From positions 1 to 26,547 of IMG/VR virus record IMGVR_UViG_3300027754_000366: DNA of 26,547 bases; one strand, written 5' to 3'. The translations under genes and the position numbers were made by a program. Source of the DNA: a virus. The notes beneath the pieces are model-generated. The model worked only from the letters and a program-made list of their open reading frames with translations. It was not told the origin of the DNA and ran no database searches. Positions within the stretch are counted from its first letter, which is position 1; the number at the start of each line of letters is the position of its first letter. Of the stretch, positions 21,033 through 26,547 are shown piece after piece.

Positions 21033-21362
21033 CTAAAGTAATTTGTCGGTTTTATCTTCTTCTGAGACTAAAGCAATGATGTCTTCATCATTTACTATGC
21101 GTATCTTACGACCGGATTCGAAGCTGAACTTTTGACCACCGTAAGCTTTAAAGTAAACCCTATCACCAGGTTTTACCCATGGTTCTTTGGATTCACCATT
21201 TGCTAATCCTCTATACGCTAAAGGACCTAATTCTAATATTGTTCCAGTTTCTGAGCATTCATCAGATAACATACGAGTTTTTTCTGGTATAAAGATACTA
21301 CCAATTTTCTCTTCTGTTTTATCCATCAGAATACTAACTCGGTAACCTAAAGGTACTGGCAT
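21033..21362 (-). CDS. GroES-like co-chaperonin (Cpn10)
   Basis: The 109-residue protein matches the Cpn10 fold in order. It opens with PLGYRVSILMDK (bacterial consensus PL.DRV.V). The mobile loop around residues 16-35 contains G-S-I-F-I, with residues 23-25 (IFI) at the place of the IVL tripeptide of GroES that docks on GroEL. Then come ETGTILELGPLAY, VKPGDRVYFKAYGG and RIVNDEDIIALV. The dome segment ACTG-like insert around residues 48-62 is changed, and the C-terminus is extended by about ten residues. It probably replaces host GroES to fold the phage capsid protein, as gp31 does for T4. GGAGG eight bases before the ATG is strong. It is cotranscribed between portal and scaffold genes. Confidence 0.85.
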   Translation of the reverse strand: MPVPLGYRVSILMDKTEEKIGSIFIPEKTRMLSDECSETGTILELGPLAYRGLANGESKEPWVKPGDRVYFKAYGGQKFSFESGRKIRIVNDEDIIALVSEEDKTDKLL

Positions 21363-21365
21363 AAA

Positions 21366-21620
21366 TTACTCCTCCCAATTAACATGTTCATTTAATAAAT
21401 CTTTTAGTTTTGACATGTCTGAAATAGTTTGTAGTTCTAAAATCCTACCTCTATTTTCTGCTATTTTTAAGTCGTAATTGTCTTGTAGTTGTATCTTAAC
21501 AAGGCTTTGATATAACCCATCAGTTCTAACCTGTAGGGCCTTTATTAGGGCCAGTGTTACCGGATCTTCTAGCCATTGCCGCAACCTTGTCACGCTCAAT
21601 GTTTTGATATTCTCGTTCAT
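21366..21620 (-). CDS. Small protein overlapping the portal gene
   Basis: The 84-residue protein is helical: SVTRLRQWLEDPVTLALIKA, LYQSLVKIQLQDNYDLKIAE, RGRILELQTISDMSKLKDLL. The first 31 codons lie inside the portal gene's 3' end in another frame. Its ATG at 21620 has GGAG six bases upstream and the rest of the gene is non-overlapping, so the frame is likely real. Small ORFs at this place are common after podovirus portal genes; their function is unknown. It ends 3 bp before the start of the co-chaperonin gene. Confidence 0.65.
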   Translation of the reverse strand: MNENIKTLSVTRLRQWLEDPVTLALIKALQVRTDGLYQSLVKIQLQDNYDLKIAENRGRILELQTISDMSKLKDLLNEHVNWEE

Positions 21621-23595
21621 TATCGTCTCCAGACTTTAATTTAGCAGCATCTAGTATATGTCTTACTCTACTATCTTGGTCTACTTGTTTTTGTCTTGAA
21701 GCTTCTAACTGTAATCTAGCTGGAGTTGCTTGAGTTTCTGCCATTATCTTCGCAGTGTTAGCTTCTATTTCTTTTATTCTAGCTTCAGTCTCTGCTGCAG
21801 ATATGTGCATTCCTTGTTCTTTTAACTCAAGTTCCTTCATCTTGATTTGAATGTCTTGTTGCATTTTTATCATATCAGGATTTGGTTGTTCCTGTTGCGG
21901 AGGAGGAGGAACTAATGCTTCTATGTTCTCAACATCCATCGCTTTATAATATGTAACTGCTAACATGGTAGGGTCTGTGGCGCCCATTTGAGCGAACTGT
22001 AACCCTGCTTGCATTATTGATTGAGCTTTATTCATAGCCTCTAATTCTGTAGAATCTTCAATATCTACAATTGGAACTATGTCTAAGCTTTCTAATACGT
22101 AATCTTTAATGCGACCAAATTCATCGTACAACTCTTGAAGGTCTTTTTGTTCTGGGTCAATTAGAGTTAAGTATTCTTGTTCGTTTAAATGTCTTGAATT
22201 TAATCTTACAAGCTTTTGTAGCTCTTTTCTAAACCCTCTAAATATACGTCGTTGAATAGAACTGTATACTTTTAAACCTTGTTGCATTAACATTGCAACT
22301 GAGTTAGGTGATGCGTTAGTTACGTCTGTGGTGCCGGTTAATACTTCACTAGTAGACGTTAAATTATTAGCACCTTCGACCAACTGGCCTAATAACTGTA
22401 ATAGAACCATTGAAGGTTCTTTATATGACATTGGGACTATGTTATCTTTTATCGAAGCACCTGAAGATGAATCTACAGTTACCCAATCCCCAGGCCCAAG
22501 TAACATATCATCTTTCTTTATTCTTAAATCTTTGCCGATGAAACCACCTTGAACTGTGGCTAATGTACCAGCATTAATTAACTGATTTAATAAAGTATTG
22601 ATGGTATGGTTAGTATCTAATAACAATGTACCAAAACCTAAACTAAAGAAGCTACCATCAGGAGATGGAATGAAGTGATAGTCAGTGAAGTATTCTTCAG
22701 CTACTATTCTCTTTACTTGTCCTTTATCATTTAGGAATACTGTTCGATCTTCTAGAAATTCGAATCTTGGGGCTATACGTAGAACACATTTATGTGCAAT
22801 GTGATACACAACAATATAGGGTTCTTTTAAGCCGTCTTTATCTAAGTCTAAATATGTATGTTGTTCTAGCAGTTCATGATAAATTGGTTCTGGGTCATTC
22901 TCATCCATTACCATATCTTCAGGTTTATATTCATCTAAGAATAAACCATATCTTTGATGTTCTACTATGTCATTGCCAGTTAGATATATCAGTTGCGATA
23001 TACGACCTGCTGACTCAATATTCTTAATTCCATTGTTAATGAATATTTGGTCATAAGGTACAAGCTCAGATTTATTCTGTTCTGTTATTGGGTCGTAGTA
23101 AGTCTTCGTAAAGCAAGTACCTACAACTGCTAATTGGTTGTGTAACTTATCTCTTTCTGAGAACCAGTTTGGCATCTTTTCTTGGATTTGCCAGTTAAGA
23201 TGTTGAGATACTCTCCATCCTTTCTTAGCTTTCAATCCATCTCTATCTTTGCCTAATACTTTGTATTTAGCTACTTTACCTGACTTTGACATCTCAGCAA
23301 CTGAACGAGATGAGAACTGCATAACAGCTGTAGCTATTAATGGGTAATGAATATTAGATGCTCCAACCCATGGAGTATCCTTTTGTTCCTTTTCCAATAA
23401 GCAAAGCTTCATGGCTTCTGCTGCGGTATCCATCCATTTATGCATAGACTTCTTATCTATGTCCCACTCTTTTACAACTTTAGCGCCTATAACTTCTAGT
23501 TCTTCTTCTGTTAGAAGTTCAGCAACATTATCCATGCCGGCTAAATCTTCTAGATTCCTAGCTTTAACTTCTTTTAGTTCGTCGTTATCTGACAT
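21526..23595 (-). CDS. Portal protein
   Basis: This 689-residue protein is close in size to P22 portal (725). The N-terminal part has KEWDIDKKSMHKWMDTAAEA and WVGASNIHYPLIATAVMQFS (wing). The middle contains AVVGTCFTKTYYDP, VPYDQIFINNGIKNIESAGR and HFIPSPDGSFFSLGFGTLLL, then LDTNHTINTLLNQLINAGTL, all typical of portal stem and crown. PPPPQQEQP near residue 568 links to a long C-terminal helix (IKMKELELKEQGMHISAAET ... ARIKEIEANTAKIMAET), which probably forms a coiled barrel like the P22 portal. Twelve copies form the DNA channel and recruit the terminase. The ATG is 5 bp after the terminase stop. The end overlaps the next gene by 95 bp. Confidence 0.9.
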   Translation of the reverse strand: MSDNDELKEVKARNLEDLAGMDNVAELLTEEELEVIGAKVVKEWDIDKKSMHKWMDTAAEAMKLCLLEKEQKDTPWVGASNIHYPLIATAVMQFSSRSVAEMSKSGKVAKYKVLGKDRDGLKAKKGWRVSQHLNWQIQEKMPNWFSERDKLHNQLAVVGTCFTKTYYDPITEQNKSELVPYDQIFINNGIKNIESAGRISQLIYLTGNDIVEHQRYGLFLDEYKPEDMVMDENDPEPIYHELLEQHTYLDLDKDGLKEPYIVVYHIAHKCVLRIAPRFEFLEDRTVFLNDKGQVKRIVAEEYFTDYHFIPSPDGSFFSLGFGTLLLDTNHTINTLLNQLINAGTLATVQGGFIGKDLRIKKDDMLLGPGDWVTVDSSSGASIKDNIVPMSYKEPSMVLLQLLGQLVEGANNLTSTSEVLTGTTDVTNASPNSVAMLMQQGLKVYSSIQRRIFRGFRKELQKLVRLNSRHLNEQEYLTLIDPEQKDLQELYDEFGRIKDYVLESLDIVPIVDIEDSTELEAMNKAQSIMQAGLQFAQMGATDPTMLAVTYYKAMDVENIEALVPPPPQQEQPNPDMIKMQQDIQIKMKELELKEQGMHISAAETEARIKEIEANTAKIMAETQATPARLQLEASRQKQVDQDSRVRHILDAAKLKSGDDNEREYQNIERDKVAAMARRSGNTGPNKGPTG

Positions 23596-23600
23596 CGTAG

Positions 23601-25115
23601 TTAATATCCTGTTGTAGGGTTTCTACCTAAGTGATTGTTTAGTCGGGAAGTATATACTGTCTCGTCGTCGGAATCTCGATAGATTTGACCTATATGATTG
23701 GACATTACTCCATACCTAAAAGCATCCATTGCGTGGTCCTTTTGTCCTTTCGCTATCTCTGTTACACCCGTCTTTTTATTGGTGTGGTATCTATATAGTC
23801 TATACTCTTCTAGGGTTTTTGTCAAGGTACTAAAGAATTTAACACCTCCAGTACTTAGCTTATTGTTACATTCCATGATGCCGGCCTGTACTCTATTATC
23901 CCCTAATCTTAAGTCTAATCCCATATCTTTATAGATTTGGAATGACTTTAATCCATCGTGTGAAGAGGTCTTCAAGGCTGAAGGATCTATTACTCCTGTC
24001 ATCCATTCTCCTCTTCTTTTAATTGCAGCTACATGTGTTGAAGGTAATGCTTCTTCGCTATAGTACTCATCATAAACATATAACGTATTGGTAACTGGGT
24101 CTTGAGCAAACCAGAGTGCTGCTGTGCACTTATAGCCTATGTCCACTGAGTAGAACTTAGTGAAATGAAGTGGTATCCTGAAAGGCTCTACAACGCATGT
24201 GGATTCAGGTGTAGTGAATACTTTACCACTACCCACTACTGGTATACCCTTCATACGAGCTTCACGCTGGTGAGGCAAATAGGTGGCTTCTAGCTGTACT
24301 TTCATTTCAGCTGGCAGCATTGCCTCTGGTACATCATTCCATGTTACCTGTTCTACATAGGCAGAACGTCCCGGTACTATATGGTCTAATGGCATCCTAC
24401 CTTGTGGTAAGAAATGTAATACTGTATCTGATAGGCCCGACAGAGGAGTAAAGTATAAGGCTATACGACCATTAACGGTAGCACAACGAGTTACACACTC
24501 CTCATATACATCTTGAGGGCATTCTTCATCTAAACCTACGAAATGAACTGAGGTACCTTGGAATGATTCCCGGCCTTGTTCATATGATTTAAAGCTTAAG
24601 GTAGCTAGTCCACCACCTGCTCTTTTAATGACTACTTCGGAATAGGCATTAGGAACGCCTGGTTTCGACCGTACGTCGAGTATTGAGTCTTTAGGTATAA
24701 GACCAGTACCTATGCTATGCGCAGGTCCTAGGAGCTTGTATTGCTGAATATCTCTAACGTCACCATGGCTTACACCACCAATCCAGATATTGATATCTTC
24801 AGCTGGATTAAACTTCATGCCTTTGAACCATGGATGGTCAGCATAGGCACCAGTAGCGTGTAGGTATATCTCAAATGCACATGTTTCAGACTTACCAGAT
24901 CTATTAGAACCTAATAAGCATCTTTCTAAGAACCCTACACCTGCATTCATAAATGCTATCTGTTTAGGGAACTTATCTATCGATAAAGGCCCTGTCTCTG
25001 GGAAGTATGTTTTAGCTTTATTATATTTAAGGCGTACATCTAGTTCTTGTAATGACTTTAGTAAGTCTATCTTCTGGTCTTTAGATAAACCTTTAGTAAT
25101 ATTATTTAATGTCAT
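23601..25115 (-). CDS. Terminase large subunit
   Basis: The 504-residue protein has both domains of a DNA-packaging motor. Residues 69-77 (GSNRSGKSE) are a Walker A loop, residues 191-198 (HFVGLDEE) Walker B with the catalytic Glu, and YFTPLSG at 221-227 fits the coupling motif. The nuclease domain starts at FYSVDIGYKCTAALWF with Asp325; Asp377 (GVIDPS) and the C-terminal KDHAMDAFRYGVM (Asp460, Asp464) complete the RNase H-like acidic triad. It cuts and packages concatemeric DNA together with the portal. It overlaps the small-subunit gene by 14 bp. The protein is complete. Confidence 0.95.
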   Translation of the reverse strand: MTLNNITKGLSKDQKIDLLKSLQELDVRLKYNKAKTYFPETGPLSIDKFPKQIAFMNAGVGFLERCLLGSNRSGKSETCAFEIYLHATGAYADHPWFKGMKFNPAEDINIWIGGVSHGDVRDIQQYKLLGPAHSIGTGLIPKDSILDVRSKPGVPNAYSEVVIKRAGGGLATLSFKSYEQGRESFQGTSVHFVGLDEECPQDVYEECVTRCATVNGRIALYFTPLSGLSDTVLHFLPQGRMPLDHIVPGRSAYVEQVTWNDVPEAMLPAEMKVQLEATYLPHQREARMKGIPVVGSGKVFTTPESTCVVEPFRIPLHFTKFYSVDIGYKCTAALWFAQDPVTNTLYVYDEYYSEEALPSTHVAAIKRRGEWMTGVIDPSALKTSSHDGLKSFQIYKDMGLDLRLGDNRVQAGIMECNNKLSTGGVKFFSTLTKTLEEYRLYRYHTNKKTGVTEIAKGQKDHAMDAFRYGVMSNHIGQIYRDSDDETVYTSRLNNHLGRNPTTGY

Positions 25116-25638
25116 TATTAACTACTAACTTAGGTTTATTGTCTTGTTCATTTAAGATGTAAGACTGTATCTGTGACTTACCGAGTAACTGCATTATCTG
25201 CTGTTCTAACTGGTCATCAGTCAATCTACCAACATGGGATATCTCTAACTTCTGATCATTCTTTTCAGTCCACTCAGATTTAAACTGAGTCTTTAATACG
25301 AACTGTTGTGCGGATATCTCAGCTGAGGCATACTTACCATCTTCACCACATATCATCTTCTGTAGAAGAGTTTCATGATATGCTTGCCATGCCGTTTTTC
25401 CTAATTCAAATGCTTTAACAAATTCCTTATGTTTAACTTTATCTCTTGACCATCTTTCTAATTGTTCTTTTGGTAGAGATAGTTTATCTGCTATCTGGGT
25501 TAAAGATAACCCTTGTTTACACATAATCAAAAATTGAGGGGCTATAGCTTTAGAAGATGTTAAACTTCCTGTACCTTTTGGTCTACCTGCCTTTTTCTTC
25601 TTAGGAGGCAATACATCAATATTGATACTGTCTATCAT
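25102..25638 (-). CDS. Terminase small subunit
   Basis: The 178-residue protein has a basic N-terminal patch (PPKKKKAGRPKGTGSLTSSK), an HTH (MCKQGLSLTQIADKLSLPKE, then QLERWSRDKVKHKEF), a helical oligomerisation region (KAFELGKTAWQAYHETLLQK) and a C-terminal basic/acidic tail. ISAQQFVLKTQFKSEWTEKN matches the typical end of small terminase subunits of several podoviruses. It recognises the packaging site and loads the large subunit. Overlap with the large subunit and position at the start of the operon agree. AAGAAG before the ATG is a weak ribosome site. A leader of about 280 bases connects it to the promoter at 25925. Confidence 0.85.
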   Translation of the reverse strand: MIDSINIDVLPPKKKKAGRPKGTGSLTSSKAIAPQFLIMCKQGLSLTQIADKLSLPKEQLERWSRDKVKHKEFVKAFELGKTAWQAYHETLLQKMICGEDGKYASAEISAQQFVLKTQFKSEWTEKNDQKLEISHVGRLTDDQLEQQIMQLLGKSQIQSYILNEQDNKPKLVVNNDIK

Positions 25639-25713
25639 AAATATTAGTTCTTCTTAATATATTAATTAAATATTTACCAACTGTATAGTAAATAGGGTGT
25701 TGGAGGAAGGTCA

Positions 25714-25761
25714 ATGGTAATTGAAGATTCACCACATACACATTTAAGGGGAGTTAGGTAG
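25714..25761 (+). CDS. Possible 15-residue peptide with a very strong ribosome site
   Basis: GGAGGAAGG lies four to eleven bases before ATG 25714 on the plus strand, and the frame (MVIEDSPHTHLRGVR) ends at TAG 25759. The ribosome site is the best in the region, but the peptide is very short and no plus-strand promoter is obvious, so it may be chance. Confidence 0.2.
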   Translation: MVIEDSPHTHLRGVR

Positions 25762-25924
25762 TTTGTGCATATGCTACTTATATACTAGTAGTTATATATA
25801 GTGTATAATTAATACTGTTATTAGATTAACTGTAGGTGGTTATTCTGCAGAAGCATCTGGTTGTGGATTAGTCCTGGCTTAGTGTCGTTGTTAGTATATT
25901 ATATATATTCAATATCATATATAT

Positions 25925-25953
25925 TTTATATCACACTTTTAATCAAATGTCAA
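25925..25953 (-). promoter_or_regulatory. Sigma-70-type promoter for the packaging/head operon
   Basis: On the minus strand TTGACA (25948-25953, perfect) and TATAAA (25925-25930, five of six) are spaced by exactly 17 bp. The start of RNA is expected near 25918, about 280 bases before the small terminase gene, with an AT-rich leader. TTACC/GGTAA repeats begin 29 bp upstream of the -35 box. Confidence 0.75.
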
Positions 25954-25981
25954 GTACCCTGTGATGTAGGTCAATCATAGT

Positions 25982-26062
25982 GGTAAGTTACCTACGGTAA
26001 CAATAAGTTACCTTTCAGTAAGTTAGTATCAATATTTGATCCTTAGTTACCCAATATGGGTA
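25982..26062. promoter_or_regulatory. Operator- or iteron-like repeat cluster
   Basis: TTACC occurs in both orientations: GGTAA-G-TTACC (25982-25992), GTTACC-TAC-GGTAAC (25987-26001, perfect arms), a further TAAGTTACCT at 26004-26013 (20 bp, two helix turns, from the identical copy at 25984-25993), and GTTACC at 26046-26051 joined to the palindrome TACCCA-ATA-TGGGTA (26048-26062). The cluster is just upstream of the promoter at 25925-25953. It could bind an activator or repressor, or be part of a replication origin. Confidence 0.55.
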
Positions 26063-26129
26063 CTATAGTGCCTCTTTTCAGTAGTGAAGGTCCCATTATA
26101 CCCCCCGTACTTAAGTAACTTATATACGT

Positions 26130-26159
26130 TATTATCGTATTGCCGATCTTTCGATAATA
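26130..26159. repeat. Inverted repeat enclosing the GCCGATC motif
   Basis: TATTATCG (26130-26137) and CGATAATA (26152-26159) are perfect 8-bp arms around a 14-base loop that carries the ATTGCCGATCTT motif, which recurs at 26194. Confidence 0.5.
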
Positions 26160-26250
26160 GTATCATACCCTTACAGTGATTTTACCATAAATCATTGCCG
26201 ATCTTATTTGTTACTTATCGCCAGTGTGTGGTAGATTTTACCATGTTATG
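26139..26250. repeat. Two imperfect 55-bp direct repeats
   Basis: ATTGCCGATCTT starts both units (26139 and 26194, 55 bp apart) and ATTTTACCAT lies near the end of both (26179 and 26235, 56 bp apart). The middles differ, so only the ends of the unit are conserved, as expected for paired protein-binding sites. The second unit runs into the hydrophobic plus-strand frame. Confidence 0.45.
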
Positions 26251-26434
26251 GCGATTATGTACATATGGTGCTGTGGTCCTCTGTGGGGCTATATCATACG
26301 GTAGTGGCTATGTATGTATAGGGTATTGCGGTAAATCGTCTTGTAGGGCTTTGTATTGCGTTGTGGTGGTAATCTTATTGGCCATTGTTGGTCATTTGTT
26401 GGCCGTATTGTTAGTTGTCGTCCTTGTTAAGTAG
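26195..26434 (+). CDS. Doubtful hydrophobic, cysteine-rich small protein
   Basis: A plus-strand frame with TTG at 26195, or more likely ATG at 26243, ends at TAG 26432. The 79-residue (or 63-residue) product is hydrophobic and Cys-rich (RLCTYGAVVLCGAISYGSGY, YCGKSSCRALYCVVVVILLA) and ends with a long Val/Leu run, so it could be a membrane peptide. It has no convincing ribosome site, and the strand is G/T-rich, which creates Val/Leu/Cys/Gly codons by chance. It would face away from the late operon. I keep it only as a candidate. Confidence 0.2.
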   Translation: MPILFVTYRQCVVDFTMLWRLCTYGAVVLCGAISYGSGYVCIGYCGKSSCRALYCVVVVILLAIVGHLLAVLLVVVLVK

Positions 26435-26489
26435 TCTGTGCACATGCATGCTATTACCCAATTTGATTCACTATACGATTAGGCTATCC

Positions 26490-26547
26490 CTCTCTCACTC
26501 TCACCCCCACTTCTTTTTACCCTCCCCCCCCCCCCCTCCCCCCCCCC
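26490..26547. other. Degenerate poly-C end, probably artefact
   Basis: The sequence becomes a CT/CA run and ends with long C homopolymers. The change is abrupt and of low complexity, typical of poor-quality read ends or poly-G artefacts in reverse orientation. I treat it as not biological. Confidence 0.7.

Larger units (their letters stand above)
25639..26547. other. Gene-poor control region at the right end
   Basis: About 900 bases without a confident gene. From left to right they hold a roughly 280-base AT-rich leader for the terminase operon, the promoter 25925-25953, TTACC/GGTAA repeats with palindromes (25982-26062), a stem at 26130-26159, a 55-bp imperfect direct repeat (26139-26250), a doubtful hydrophobic plus-strand frame (26195-26434) and a degenerate poly-C end. 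I recognise no tRNA and no integrase site. It could be a packaging (pac/cos) or replication region; neither is shown directly. Confidence 0.55.

Noticed and set aside
1-26547. CRISPR array, insertion sequence, integrase or diversity-generating retroelement
   Set aside because: No regularly spaced identical repeats, transposase, recombinase or reverse transcriptase motif is present in the window. A template/variable repeat pair cannot be excluded in the missing part of the genome.

Overview
The window is part of a tailed double-stranded DNA phage genome, AT-rich, with P22-like podovirus gene content. It was probably assembled from a metagenome, because the right end decays into poly-C that looks artefactual. 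Almost every gene lies on the minus strand in one tightly packed late block that reads from right to left. The genetic code is standard: long frames have no internal TGA, and TGA is used as a stop. No integrase, replication gene or endolysin is visible. The host cannot be named; a Gram-negative host is an inference from the P22-like injection apparatus and a holin resembling the three-TM gene-transfer-agent family.

Right to left: positions 25640-26547 are a control region with repeats, operator-like palindromes and a near-consensus sigma-70 promoter that fires left. Then come packaging and head genes: small and large terminase, portal, a small overlapping gene, a GroES-like co-chaperonin, a scaffold candidate, an unknown gene, a decoration candidate and the major capsid protein. 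An RNA hairpin follows the capsid gene. Next is an adhesion/decoration cluster (16997-18061 and 12473-16992): two small beta-rich proteins, a 736-residue repeat fibre, another structural protein and two glycine-rich adhesin-like proteins. A lysis/membrane module follows (11369-12453): a holin, a 50-residue membrane protein, then two overlapping membrane-protein genes behind their own promoter, whose -35 box sits inside an inverted repeat. The tail and ejection module comes next (1458-11372): an unknown gene, gp4-like adaptor, gp10-like tail hub, a second small beta protein, three ejection-protein candidates and a tail fibre.

The left end holds a TM/coiled-coil protein, a third promoter whose transcript would start with a 9-bp hairpin, a roughly 440-nt structured leader with a 28-residue mini-ORF, an FmdB-type zinc-ribbon gene and an 86-residue gene. 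Facing them on the plus strand is the end of a sigma factor whose region 4 closely resembles RpoH (sigma-32).

The most notable points are: a phage that carries both an RpoH-like sigma fragment and a GroES homologue; an adhesion plus lysis island placed between the capsid gene and the tail-adaptor genes; modules shared between distant fibre and decoration genes; and three 17-bp-spaced sigma-70 promoters, each with a distinctive surrounding structure.
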